Source: Durusdinium trenchii
Lineage: Eukaryota > Sar > Dinophyceae > Suessiales > Symbiodiniaceae
Assembly (NCBI GenBank): GCA_963970005.1
Contig: CAXAMN010004224.1
Coordinates: forward strand, 890,278 to 954,277
DNA length: 64,000 bases
Direction: 5' to 3'
The notes beneath the pieces are model-generated. The model was not told where the DNA came from. It did not search any database and saw nothing but the letters and a program-made list of their open reading frames with translations. The position numbers and the translations under genes are program-made. Every line of letters begins with the position of its first letter. The stretch's first letter is position 1. Of this stretch, positions 42,823 through 54,280 are shown one piece after another.

Positions 42823-43203
42823 TCACCGTGATCTTTGCCGCCGCCGGTGCGAGAAAGGAATCTCCAGTTTAAAGGAGGACAGACTCTCGGACGACCTTCT
42901 AGTCCGCTCGATGGGTTTTGGGCTCTTGGGGTGCTGGCTCCGGGGATGTGTATCTATATACACGCGTAGAATATACGTAGTCCCAACCTCTTCGATGAAC
43001 CGACGATGTTGGAAGATGAACCGATCCAGGAATGTTGCCAGGCCAGTGTCAATAGCCATTTTTTTGATCTGATATGTTAGGATGATCAGGTGACTGGTTG
43101 TTGCTGGTTGCTTTGGTTGACAACCAATCCCCAGCTCCGTCAACTTCCGGAACACGCCTTCGTCGACTAAACTTGCAAGAGTCGCTCCCCCGCGTGCTTT
43201 CAC
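42823..43203 (-). CDS. unrecognised 126-codon ORF
   Basis: Begins MKARGGATLASLVDEGVFRK and continues LTELGIGCQPKQPATTSHLI, then MAIDTGLATFLDRFIFQHRR, with good helix texture for about 80 residues before an Arg/Ser-rich end. Not recognised. It faces opposite to most other candidates in the window. Confidence 0.3.
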   Translation of the reverse strand: MKARGGATLASLVDEGVFRKLTELGIGCQPKQPATTSHLIILTYQIKKMAIDTGLATFLDRFIFQHRRFIEEVGTTYILRVYIDTHPRSQHPKSPKPIERTRRSSESLSSFKLEIPFSHRRRQRSR

Positions 43204-43599
43204 TGTGGATGTATTCAGACACGGAACATACAGATATATATATATATATATATGGCATGGCCTCGTGGAAGATTACTTCCTCTAGAGACAGCGGATGTTC
43301 CATTTCCATGTTAGTGAGTCCGAGTGTTTTTTGTGACTTTTGCTATTGGTTGGTTGGCTAATAGAGGACCAGGTCTATTAGCACTTGGCACCGAACCCTT
43401 TATTCTTCTTGTCGGACATCATGGAAACAGAAGTGTGACCCTCATGGACTGACCTCCACGCGCCACTCACAAAAGAGAATCAGGAAATGCGTGGATCACC
43501 TATAATTACAGGTCACCTTTTTTGGAAATGGGGCACACTCCACTGAAATCCAACTTGTTTGGGGTGGAATTGGGGGCACATCCCCACTTTGAAATCCAG

Positions 43600-44274
43600 G
43601 TGGAACGTTTGCTTCACCTTTTATGCTTTTGCTGCTTCAGGAATCCAAACGGGGGAAGTCGGGTTTCGCGGGTCCAGGGCGTTCCCCGGTTCCCAGCGCC
43701 AGGCGCGATTGGGTCGACGCAGCGTCTGCTGTGTTCCAGGCCTTTCTCAAGCTGGGGAAGAACAGGTTCAACAGATTCAGAGAGTGATGACATGTGGGGC
43801 CAAAGAGCAGCAGCCCGTCTTTTCCTGCACAGAGGGCTGGCCCCCCATGCGCAAGGGCATGCGCAAGGGCGCTGTGGCTTGAGTCCTCAACGAAAGTTAG
43901 GACTTGCAGTATTCAAGCATGCCCTGTGTCAGTCTGTAATGAATGTCATTCTCAGTTCCTGAAGTCTTTGCTAGGTGGGTTCCACGAAGCTTGTTGGATT
44001 TGTTTCATGTTTCTTTCCAGGTCGCCCAGCGCGTTGATTTTGTGCTGATCGCATCGGCATCAACACCTTTGATTTCTTCCAGATCGCTTACAGCCACAGC
44101 AGCCACAGCGGCCAGCCCGATCGAGTTTTGGGGCAGCTTCCAAGGGTCGTTGAAGGCGTCGATGGTGTCGTTTTTGACAGCTCCCTGTACAGTACACTCT
44201 TGGACCCACAGTCGGCCAATAAAGCCTTGTTGGTTCACAAGGGAGTTTACACGAAACCCCTATATCTACTGTAA
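43600..44274 (+). CDS. gene E: fragmentary two-block gene, unrecognised
   Basis: A block at about 43690-43788 reads VPSARRDWVDAASAVFQAFL and ends KLGKNRFNRFRE, with a GTTCAA donor just before the end. A second block, 44044-44274, reads ADRIGINTFDFFQIAYSHSS, HSGQPDRVLGQLPRVVEGVD, GVVFDSSLYSTLLDPQSANK and ends KPLYLL before TAA at 44272-44274. The second block is very protein-like with alternating strands and helices, but I know no family. Between them, 43985-44040 might add FLKSLLGGFHEACW. The larger open frame 43522-43962 mixes frames and is not taken as the product. Confidence 0.4.
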
Positions 44275-44439
44275 AGGTTAAACCACGTATTTCAGATCAG
44301 CACATTGGTGTTACTGTTTCCTCAATTCACTCGCTGACACTTTCTTCTGACATGCTGACACCTGACCCTTTGGGCGCCCGGGTGTCCCAGCGAAAACAGG
44401 TCATCGGCCGAGGCAGAACAGTATGACAGGCTAAGCCCT

Positions 44440-44763
44440 TTGAGCATAGACCTGGGCCTCCTAAGGATAGACTTGGGCCTCCTAAGGGGATAGACTTGGG
44501 CCTCCTAAAAGGGGATAGACTTGGGCCTCCTAAGGGGATAGACTTGGGCCTCCTAAAAGGGGATAGACTTGGGCCTCCTAAGGGGATAGACTTGGGCCTC
44601 CTAAGGGGATAGACTTGGGCCTCCTAAGGGGATAGACTTGGGCCTCCTAAGGGGATAGACNNNNNNNNNNCTTGGGCCTCCTAAGGGGATAGACTTGGGC
44701 CTCCTAAGGGGATAGACCTGGGCCCCCTAAGGGGATAGACCTGGGCCTCCTTAAGGGGAATAG
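44440..44763. repeat. 23-bp minisatellite CTTGGGCCTCCTAAGGGGATAGA with gap
   Basis: More than a dozen units, some 25 bases (AAAAGGGG), interrupted by ten Ns at 44661-44670. The last units change to GACCTGGGCCCCCTAAGGGG and run without a break into element E copy 4. Confidence 0.95.
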
Positions 44764-44852
44764 ACCTGGGCCCCCTAAGGGGTGTTTAATCATAGCTCCT
44801 TAGTGGTTATATAAGGGGTGTCCATTAACCACCGCTATCCGGGGGCCCTGGG
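44764..44852 (+). repeat. element E, copy 4
   Basis: ACCTGGGCCCCC and inverse GGGGGCCCTGGG at the ends. Interior GGGGTGTTTAATCATAGCTC, CTTAG, AAGGGGTGTCCATTAACCAC. Confidence 0.8.
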
Positions 44853-45783
44853 ACATGATCGTTGATATCCATTCTTTTGGCGGGTTAATAGTTCCAAGTC
44901 ATCCTTGGTCGTTTCAGATGTACAACGAACACATGCGCACATGAGTAGATAGGACACCCCATGTCCACACATCAGGGAGTGAAACGTTGGATTTGTGCCA
45001 TCTACTCTCGGTGTGATGAGTTGTAGTCTCCCAGTAAACTCGTAGAATCTGAGTGTTTGTTTGCCCTATACTCCAGAGACAACTTGACAGGGTGGCAGAG
45101 ATTAGATGATTTGAAGAGATTACCTACATTAAACATTGGGGATGACTCTATCGGTGAAAATTGGTCTACAGGTTTCCGAATAAGTAGAATTGGTGTCCGA
45201 ATTCTTGTTGGCATTCGAATTTCGCCATTTGGGATCCAAATCCCTCTAAATCATGGAGAATCCCTGTGCCTGGTGTCCAAATCGGCTGCCTCAAAAGGTA
45301 CATTGGGAGATCCGCTCATGTTCACTCCCTCGACCCCAGGAAGTTTTCCGGTGTGGCCCAACCTGCGCAGAGATCCACCGGGCGCTTCACAGAAACTTTA
45401 AAAAAACAAAAAAAACGTGGTTGGTGCGGTTGGATGGCGGTCGGTTTCGGCGTTCGCATGCGTTCGCCGTTCGGAGTTGCAGCCAAACTTTGATCCTTGA
45501 TCGACGCCGTTCAGATCTTTGATCCTTTTCTTGGAGGTAGGAGGTTCCTATTAACGTGGGATGTTCTTACATCTCACTACCTTAGGGGACATTGATGGGA
45601 CTTCAGGTTCACATGTTCTTTTCTGAAGGAAGGAACATTGATTCTTTGAGGGCCCAAAAGAGCTTTCGAAAGACATCCAGGCCATCCGACCATTTAAAAT
45701 GTGTACGTCATTATAGTTCTTTGTTGGTGATCCAGTCTGCAGATTTGGGTGACGCAGTTCAAGCGAGTTGAAACCACCAACAC
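44853..45783. other. no supported gene
   Basis: Only short frames; 45057-45401 on + is open for 114 codons without recognisable motif. Confidence 0.4.
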
Positions 45784-46279
45784 ATGGTCGCGCCCGGCTG
45801 GCACCGGAGTGAACTCCGGTGCGTAGAGTCGAGTGGATGCAGCGAACTCGGCCAGTCGTGGCTCCCACCGGATGGGTTTCAGGCAAACAGGGGACCTTTC
45901 TCCAATGGAACACACCACGTGACTGTATACACGGAGGTTTGGCGTTTGTATGAGGTGACGATCCGGCGGAATGGGGCGCAAGTTGACTCTAGAGTCACGA
46001 GGGCCAGAGCCATGTTGGACTCATTACGCTCTTCAAGAAGACCATGTTCACATCTGACAGACCTCTTCAGTTCGTGTGAACACCAAGTTCCTTTGCATCA
46101 TCCCTGTATCCGGTCTTGAGCACACACCTTTTCAGCACATCGGGTGGTGTCGGGATCCAGACAAGACGGCAACTCTCATGAGGAACGCTGGGGAGTCCTC
46201 TACTTTTCATCTTCGAATATCCACATACAGGGCAGTTTGCCTGACCAAACCAATGGGCATATCCCTACCGTGGGGACGG
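45784..46279 (+). CDS. gene F: possible exons, unrecognised
   Basis: 45880-46030 reads PFSNGTHHVTVYTEVWRLYE and VTIRRNGAQVDSRV, beta-strand-like. 46141-46279, after CTTTTCAG, reads RQDGNSHEERWGVLYFSSSN and IHIQGSLPDQTNGHIPTVGT and ends at a good GTAAGG donor in phase 0. The two blocks are in different frames and no join was checked. No family recognised. Confidence 0.3.
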
Positions 46280-47061
46280 TAAGGTTTGCTGTAGTTGTTG
46301 AACTCTCCGGAAAAGATGGGGGCTTTGCATGAAGTCTTCATCCTCTCGCTCGGGCTCAGAGGGTGTACAAGGAGGACGGAGGGCCCGGCCTGCCCAGGAT
46401 GCTTGAGGCGAAGGGAAGGTTATATAATACACAATCATAAGGAATGTTCATATAAACCAGGAATCATAAGGAATGTTAATGTTATATAATCATATACATA
46501 TCAGTCAGGAATTCATGATGTCAAGAATCACAGATAGAGCCAGACAATCTGAACATCACGAAGCTTTGCCAAGTGTAATGATATCATTTGCATATAGAAA
46601 CGGTGCAATATCAGTTGATGCTTCATCCTGCTAAATCACATATAGTTTCAATTCTCTATGTGCTGCCTGTGTGCTGCGATTTTGGATTCACCCTTTGTTG
46701 AGCCACAAAAACACCAAGGATCAGCCTGGCACCCCACCAGCCCCGGTGTCGGGGGGGTACGACTCTCCCGATCAGCCCAACCGACTCCGCGGCGACGTTC
46801 CGCGCGGGCCAACTCGAAGCGCCATGGATCCAGAGACCTTGGAATGGTGGGGGTGCCCGGCGAGGGATCCGGCGAGGCGTTGACCAGCGCCCGAGTTTTG
46901 GGTCAAAAAACGGTCTAGAGTTGACCCCAGTTGTTGTTTAAGATGTTTAAGCGTTTTTGTGCCAACCTCACTTGGATTAAGTAACTTTGTATGACCAACT
47001 CGAGTAGGATGAGGGCATAGACCGGTAGGCTGTGAATGTGATTGGTTGGAAGTTGCTGATG
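46280..47061. other. no supported gene
   Basis: 46430-46640 is AT-rich. 46658-46918 is a GC-rich patch with overlapping frames in several phases. Nothing recognised. Confidence 0.4.
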
Positions 47062-47161
47062 TACCAGGACCTTGAACAGGGTTGTTGTTTTTCCAAGGCC
47101 CCCCCCGAATCACCTTTTTTGGGGGGCTATGAATAGACACCACGAACCGGGGGCCCCTGGT
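47062..47161 (-). repeat. element E, copy 5, inverted orientation
   Basis: Reverse complement reads ACCAGGGGCCCCCGGTTCGT, GGTGTCTATTCATAGCCCCC, GGTGATTCGGGGG and ends CAAGGTCCTGGTA, the same phrase order as the other copies. Confidence 0.75.
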
Positions 47162-47440
47162 TTCTGACGGTTTATTCTTTGAAATCGTTGGACATAGCGA
47201 ATCCAGCGACTTCGGCTTGAATCACATTGCCGGACTCACCGTTGAAACATAGATCAATTAATGCATGTATGTAAAGTATATACAGTACAGTTATACATGC
47301 ATTTTCCCCATGTTTTGCATGTTTTTTTCACGCTTGGCGGAAGACACGTCTCAAGAATCGACTCTCTTCTGCAAGGGCGTGGGGTTTTGTGGGTCCGTCC
47401 GCAGGCGAAGGCTGAAGTCGAAGTCCACACCTATACCCTA

Positions 47441-47519
47441 TAGGGCTCCTGGCCTACCTCCGTTTCGGTTCGGTGCCAGGGGGTCGAATACCACCTGAGA
47501 ATATGGGCCAGGAGCCCTA
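47441..47519. repeat. fold-back, 14-bp perfect arms
   Basis: TAGGGCTCCTGGCC at 47441-47454 and its exact inverse at 47506-47519. Related in feel to element E (GGCCAGGAGCCC ends) but the interior differs. Confidence 0.85.
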
Positions 47520-48406
47520 AGGCATCTTGTGAATATAGACCACCAGCCACCATGTACAACCAACATGAGCTCAAGGCTCGAGACTCCGATGTTCTCCGTA
47601 CGGTGGACGGGTAGCGCGCGGCGCGCAGGTTCTATTTGGATCGCAGTGGCCAGGAGTTTGGACCCTTCCGGTCCAAAAAGATGCGGGCATGGCCTGGAGG
47701 CCCAAGCTTGGAGGAGAGAGAGAAGGGTTGGTCAGATCTCTCCCGGATCCGGGATCCTGCCTGGTGGGTGCCAGGGGGGTCTAACCACCGAACCTGAGGA
47801 TATGGTTGGAGCTCTATAGGGTCTTTAGGGATGCCAGCTTGAGACTTGAGATGCCGGCTTCCCAACAAATTGGCCACCCCATCGTCCCTGATCTCCATTC
47901 TCGACCAGATGCACTGGCTCAAAACCAACTGTGCCAGTATGGACCCCAGATAGCGCAAGATAACTGAAGGATATTGAAGGTAGCACACAAGCGCTTCTTT
48001 TTATTCGGCCTAGACTCCTAGACCTGATCTCCGGCATCGTGAAGAGAGTTCTGCAGCGCCCTGCAGCGGCACCAGCGCGCAGGCTCCAAAGCCTCCAAAT
48101 GCATACGCTGCAGCACCCATCCATCTTGCAGCAGCCCAGGCTCGACAGTCATGGCCATAGACATCATGGCGATCCCGCAGCAACAGCCATTGGCACCAGT
48201 ATCCAAGCTCCAAAGCGCGCATGACCACATCTGGCACCGCATCCTGCAGCTGCATCCCTGGACACTGGGCCCCGTTCCTCAACGGCACAGAACAGCAACT
48301 ACGCACAGGCCGTGAGGCCGTGCCCATGCGCATGGCACAGCGACATCACGGATGTAATTTCGTCAGTTCTGCCCTCAGAAGTAATATCATGCGTCGCTCA
48401 AAGTTT
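47520..48406. other. weak coding signal at 48090-48310
   Basis: 48168-48314 on + reads AIPQQQPLAPVSKLQSAHDH and then IWHRILQLHPW, possibly an exon. The opposing minus frame of 107 codons is Ala/Cys/Trp-rich and looks like its complement. Not called as a gene. Confidence 0.25.
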
Positions 48407-48505
48407 CTACCTGGACCCTCCAAAGTACCTTAGAAAATGGGACATGCCCCCATAAAAACAGGTACTTGAAACCCATTTTCCGAGGTACTTTGAGACTCCA
48501 GGTAG
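48407..48505. repeat. fold-back element with about 35-bp imperfect arms
   Basis: 48407-48441 (CTACCTGGACCCTCCAAAGT then ACC-AAAATGGG) pairs with 48472-48505 (CCCATTTTCCGAGGTACTTT then GAGACTCCAGGTAG) with a few mismatches, loop about 30 bases. Confidence 0.8.
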
Positions 48506-48533
48506 TTCTGAGCCCATCCTTCCCGTACGACAT

Positions 48534-50425
48534 TTGTACTACAACGTGGCCAGTTCTGAGCCTGGACCTCGGAAGCTTCTTCAAGACACTACAAAGCTTG
48601 CCAGTTCCGAGCTCACGCCTCCCAGAAGCTACTCCCTCCAATTGATTGAGCTGACGGCAGTTACCACACCTTTGGCAACTCGACGTCTCTCGATCTCCGC
48701 AAAGGGTCCACCAAGATTCGCACGCCGAGGATCCTGCACGCGACCAGGCACGATGGCCTGTAACTGATCGAAAATGAATGTGGCAGAGGGGGGGCCATTG
48801 CCTTTAAAGGACCTCACTTTTAAGCGGCTTTCAACGACAATCAAGCGGCTTGAAAGAAGCGGCTTTCCGATGGCCAACACGTTGATGCTTCGGTGCCTTG
48901 ATGATTGGAGGACCATATTTTTTGAGCGCACCCACTTGGACAACTTCTGCCCTGTCTGTGGAATCGCTTCTGCAACGGTTGAAACATGCGGACGTTTCTC
49001 TTCCAGCTGGCCGTTCTTTTCTGCTGACATCCCCTTGGCCCACACAATGGCGCCTCAGTGACAGGGAAGGTGCTGTCCAGATGTTCTATCATGTTCTATC
49101 TTATATGATCCAAAATGCAGGAGGTCCAGGTCATCTATGATATTTTACAGGGTGTTTTGTGCCTACCTACTATGGGGCGTCCTCAAATTGTGTTGTCCTC
49201 CCACCACACCACCTGTCCGAGCCTTGATCCATGTATATAGCTGTTTTCGCTTGTTCTCGAGCCAGTTCGGAAACGACAGAGAATGTGATTTAATGAAAAA
49301 AACATGGAAACCACTCCAAGGGGATTTGCTTGCAGATTGTCAGGCAGCGTGCCCAGTCGAGTCTGCGCTCTTCATGCCTCCATTGTTTGCTGTTTGTAGA
49401 AAAAACATTCAGAACAATGTGGAGCATGCCTGGCCAATGAGCCCATGAGTTCAGCACCGGGCCGCTGGGATGACCTTGGTATGGTTCTCACTGATGGGGC
49501 TCATCACAGGTTGGGTCAGCCAAGGGTTGCCACCCAGACATTTTGTATGAGAACACCCTATCATGGTATTGCATGCTGCAAAGCCTGGGAAGCCAAGGCC
49601 ATCAACTACAGCAGCCACTGTGAGGTGTTTGATTTTTCTGAGTGGCCACATGGTTGAGCGTGGCTTGAACCAAACCTCTCAAATTGGCGCCATTCCGCCT
49701 TGACGTTGAAAGGTACAGTTGAGGTCATCCATGGACGAGTTTCGCAACCGGACACATTTTACAATTAAAAGACAACATTCCGTCATTAGGGAGTTGTTTT
49801 CGCAAATGAAAAGGGCGCCCTCATGACGATGTTTAAGATTGCTGACGATGCCTGTGTTGTAGTAGTTGCATCATTTGCATCTCTGCACACGCTGTGGTGA
49901 TGCTGAGGAAGAAATATGCAACGGATGCGGACGATGTGAGGATGATTGCGCTGATGCTGATGACGATGTTATGAAAACGACCATGAAGATCATGAAGATG
50001 AGTGACGATAGTGCTGATGACAGTGTGGTGATGAGAATTAACATGATGACTGTGTTGATGATGATGATCATGTGTTATGATGATGGCCATGATACAACGA
50101 TCATGACGATGGTTGGACAGTTGAAATTGGCAATCGTTCTTTGAACAAAATCATTTTGCAAGCGCTTCCCGGAAAAGAACAAAGGCACACACTTGGTTGA
50201 CATTGCTTGAAGGTGTCCCTGTTCCAAGCACCCAAGCACGGCGATCTCGCCGCCTCCTCGCACCCGAGGTTCGCGCACGGCTACTTTCCCATCGGCGATC
50301 AACTCATCGTCCGCCTCGAGAGCTGGAAACGACGCTCAGACCGACGTGCGGCCGTCGCCGGTCACCGGATTCCCAACGCGACCCCAACGTTTGAGTTCAA
50401 ATGTGTTACAATCCATGTGTGGGAG
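48534..50425 (+). CDS. gene G: series of exon-like blocks including a CPVC motif
   Basis: 48534-48767 reads LLQDTTKLASSELTPPRSYS and LQLIELTAVTTPLATRRLS. 48774-49061 is a complete 95-codon frame with an upstream in-frame TGA: KDLTFKRLSTTIKRLERSGF, MLRCLDDWRTIFFERTHLDN, FCPVCGIASATVETCG, where the Cys set could bind zinc. 49445-49657 reads WDDLGMVLTDGAHHRLGQPR, VATQTFCMRTPYHGIACCKA, ending FSEWPHG. 50213-50425, after an AAG acceptor and ending at WEVG near a GTTGGT donor, reads SLFQAPKHGDLAASSHPRFA and YFPIGDQLIVRLESWKRRS. All are on +, with good texture, and none is recognised. Whether they belong to one gene is unknown. The 138-codon minus frame at 48629-49045 is their shadow. Confidence 0.4.
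49860..50115. repeat. degenerate GAT/GAC/ATG trinucleotide region
   Basis: Long runs of GATGATGAC-like words make an Asp/Met-rich frame on + and a His/Ile-rich one on -. It probably interrupts gene G as an intron or insertion. Confidence 0.7.
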
Positions 50426-51534
50426 GTTGGTTTTCTTTCGTTTTTTTGCGCGTTATATGCAGCTTATATATATATATATATGGTTGGCCCTTGTGATGTG
50501 TGTAATGTTTTATTGAGAAAAACACTTTGGTAGGACACAAACTCAATGGTCTCTAGTCTGATTTTTAGTCTGACCTTTGTGTGTATTAGTTTAAAGTACC
50601 AGCAAATCTGATGTATATATATATAATATGTTGTGATATTGATATTTTAGAATGTATCAGCAAGGAGTTGGTGAGATGGTGGCAATATGAGACAAATGTA
50701 ATATATATATATATATATATTATACATATATGTTTTGGTGAATATTTCCCAGGCTGTTCAAAGACGCCGGATATATCGCAGTGGCTTGGCAGGCCAAATT
50801 GATTCACTATCACAAAACCGCATCTTGGGGATGGAGTGGAGCTTTCTGACTCACTAACATGAAAGTGAAAATGGTCATCTACGGGATGTTTTCCACTTGC
50901 ATCTTAGTGAGTCGGAGTGTAGTCATCTAGATCCTTCGAAGGAGCAGCTGGTTGCGTTTTTTGAATTCCTAACGACAGACTGATAGGACTGGTGGATTTC
51001 CAAGTTTTAGGGTATTTTCAGCCAACTGATTGGGACATCTCAGCATCACCCTGGTTTGATGACTGTTGGTTGGCCAACCGACGGTTTTGCATGTATGCCC
51101 ATGTGGGAAACCCACAGGGCAGTTGACCCCAAATCGGCCTTTCGAGTGTCCTTTCTAGAGCTCCATGTAGAGTAGTGTGATCCTGAATGGAAGGTTCCCG
51201 GTTCTCCCCGTTGAACCCGTTGGATTCTGAGGACATATAGCGGTCCGAGAGATCTTTCCCGATGGCGACGCGGCGTGAAGGGGTCGTGAAAGCAACGGGA
51301 GGACCCGGTCGTCTTGAACGACCGGGTTCGTGAAAGCGACGTGATCGACGGGATCCGGTGGGTGGAAGCAGCCCCTGTGTCTTGCGGTCATCCTGACAGG
51401 ACGGCGCTTGAAGCAGAACGTAACATCCAATCCACACGAACGGACCGAGCACAGATTCTGGATCACGGAGTGAGAAATCAACCCGATGTCAGTGGAATGA
51501 ACTCAATCCTGTCACCGTCCTGGCATGCCCTTGT
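50426..51534. other. (TA)n tracts, no gene
   Basis: (TA)n runs at 50462-50481, 50613-50627 and 50701-50720. The region 51018-51480 has opposing frames of similar length without recognisable motifs. Confidence 0.5.
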
Positions 51535-51906
51535 TTGTCGTTGCTGACTAGGAGCATTGACGGTCATGCAGCAAGCAATGTTGATGAGGAATGCAGGGAC
51601 GATGTGGCGGTGATCACATTGTCATTTTACCCATACTCCCGCAAGGTCCTTGCTACACCCTACATTGAACATGGACGCACATGCATGTTGGATTGTCCCA
51701 ATAACTGCATGTGTTTCATAGCTTTAACATGTTCGGATTTGGCAATGCCAGCGGCGCTCTTTGGGCAATCAGTCAGCCAGCTAACCATCATCATCCACTC
51801 CACTGTTACTGGTAATAGGATAGACCCAATATATACATCACTCTGTGGAGTTGTTCGCTGCTTTCCAGTTCATGCTCGCATGAATGGCCCTGCCTGTAAA
51901 CTGTAA
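51535..51906 (+). CDS. unrecognised ORF, possible exon
   Basis: A 123-codon open frame. 51572-51640, after CATGCAG, reads SNVDEECRDDVAVITLSFYP and YSRKVLATPYIEHGRTCMLD, acidic then beta-strand-like. The second half is Cys-rich. No Met start is certain and no partner is known. Confidence 0.3.
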   Translation: MSLLTRSIDGHAASNVDEECRDDVAVITLSFYPYSRKVLATPYIEHGRTCMLDCPNNCMCFIALTCSDLAMPAALFGQSVSQLTIIIHSTVTGNRIDPIYTSLCGVVRCFPVHARMNGPACKL

Positions 51907-52319
51907 GCACAAGCTTTCAGCAAATCAGGGACCAACTTATTATATAGACATCCACTAAAATGTTTTGGGAATCGTTTCTATCTATTGGGGGATCAACTTA
52001 GTCTTGGTTCTGGTGCTACTGCATAAGTACATCCTTAGCCTCCCACCCCACACACTGTAGGTGAATGGCCTCACGAGAAGTTCGGGCATGCGGCATATCA
52101 TCCAAAAAGTATCTGGAAGTCAAGACCCAGACGAGTTCTGTTGCTTTATATGCATATGATACAGGGTAATATGGTGCAAGCAACATGCCACCTGAAACCT
52201 GATCTGTCTTTCAACATGATCGTCTTGGAGTAAGCTGCAGGGTGTATCAAAAAAAGCAAACACATCAAACACTTCCTTCCTATGTAGCTTCAAGATCACC
52301 CTGTGCTTGGATCTCGTGC

Positions 52320-52937
52320 AGGTGATCCCTTCAACGGACCCCCGCGGCTTCCCCCTGACGTGGCGGCCACGCCGCCACCGAGCGGCGTGCCGCCGCCGGG
52401 CGGCGCACCGCCGCCGGGCGCCGCACCGCCGGGCCCATCGGGCATGATGGCGCCGCCTCCACGAGGCGCGGAGAGGTTCCATGGACGAGGCTGCATTCCT
52501 GGAAGGAGTCTGGCAAGTGAGTGACAGGGCCGGATCGAGGTTTGAATGGTGGTTCTGGGGGTTCTGTCTCACGGGAAGAGAGGTTCTTGGACTTTGGGGC
52601 CAGGTTTCATTGATTTAGTGCTTAAATTGATTTTGGAAAGGTGGTAGAGGAGGGGGGAATCCTGTGTTCAGGCACACCAAGATGCTTAAGTACATGTTGG
52701 AGCTTATCATGAATCCTCTTCCGAGCAAGGCCGCGCGCTTCAGGGGTTCGTTCACACCTGGAGCTTATCTCGCCCAGGAAACGGCGGTTCAGGGGATTCG
52801 CAGGTCTTCTTCGACTCTGTGAGCGAACTGGGCGTGACTGTCGTCTTCCGCGTGTTCCCAGGGATGAAGATGATGAAGCGGGATTTCAGGTTAAGCTTTT
52901 TGGGATGTCACTTTCAGATCCACGGCCATATGAAGTG
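52320..52937 (+). CDS. possible two-exon gene with Pro-rich segment
   Basis: After GTGCAG at 52315-52320 the frame reads DPFNGPPRLPPDVAATPPPS and then PPGGAPPPGAAPPGP, and a GTGAGT donor lies at about 52517. In another frame MDEAAFLEGVWQ appears just upstream of that donor. A second block at about 52711-52937 reads SQVFFDSVSELGVTVVFRVF and PGMKMMKRDFRLSFLGC. Both are GC-rich and plausible exons of an unrecognised protein. The overlapping minus frames (52120-52572) are Arg/Ala-rich shadows. Confidence 0.3.
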
Positions 52938-54280
52938 AATCTGATTATGGTAAAATGTGAGGGATTCTGAACAATATATCAAGCACATCGAAGTATTCTC
53001 CCATCTTCCACATAACAAATTACCCCAGAAGATCATATTCCAATATATTCCACTAAAATAGATCTGGCATCATTACCCAAAGCTCCTCACCAGGTACCGT
53101 CGCCGGTTTCCCGCCCTTCGCAGGCCCTCCCTGCGACGCTCGGGCTCCACCTCCGCGCGGGGTCCGAGTTTGGGCGAGCTCTCAGATGTGCCAACAGAGG
53201 TGAAGTGACAGTAAATAATCGTAAATAGGGCCCGTCACCTGGGCTAGCCAACTGGGATAGTCGAACTAGGGTTCTGACCCACCTCTCTTGGTGCCACTAT
53301 AGTGGTTTCAGAGGTTCGATGGCACACATGTCCCAGTTGGGTGGATTTGATGGATCCGCATTTTTTCAAGACATCTTTGGGTGCCAGCGCCATTTACTTT
53401 GAAACCACTGGACCTGCGTACAGTTGCGGTACACTCTTGTGTGTTGCGTGGTCTTTTTGGGGAGTCAAAAAAGGTCTTATGAACTATTTGTTGAACCTCC
53501 CTTGGGGCAAGTTGCATTTTTTATGTACTGCGGTTGGTTTCATGTGTTGTGTAATTGGTGTAGTGGACAGACCGTGTGTGTTTAAATTGTTTGTTCATTC
53601 ATAAACAAGTAAGAACTAATGTCGGATATGCTCATGAGATTCATGCATATACAACCTTGAAATTCTGTAGATTGCAGTAGATGGTCCTAGATTGTGAATC
53701 AATCTTGTCATATTATGATTTCTTGGACAGAGTGATACTATAGGAACCTTTCACCACCCTGTGCACAAACATGCAGCATGCAGCTTTCCGCATGCCACAG
53801 CTTTTCGCCGCTTCGACGGGTTCGTCTCTCCCCCCCCCACTTGACATGGGGCGGTGCCTCGGTTGTGCACGCGGGATTTGCTCGCCTGTGCACGCGCTTT
53901 GCTCGGTTGTACACGCGCTGTGTGCACTTCGATGGAGGAAATAAGGAGCACGACATGAAGGAATGAAGGAATGCATGCATGCATGCAGGAATGAATGAAC
54001 GAATGAAGGAATGCATTAATTAATATATACATGAAAGAAAGAATGAATGAAATTCATGAATGTACATCAATTGCTTCACATTGAAATTGAACTGGGGTTG
54101 ACACACTGCTGACTGTCCGAGATGTCGGTGTGGCTCAGTTCAGGCGCTGAGCGACATGGTTGGAAAATGATGCACTGTTTCTTCACAAGACATGCGGACA
54201 CCTCAGATGTCAGAGTTCTACGTGAAGATAAATAAAGACCTGGACAGTTCAGATGTTAATGTGTCAAGGGCATCTGCAAG
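52938..54280. other. no supported gene
   Basis: 53302-53604 is open on + with a hydrophobic end. 53940-54060 has GAATGAATGAAGGAATGCAT-type repeats that create His/Ser/Phe frames on the minus strand. Nothing called. Confidence 0.4.
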
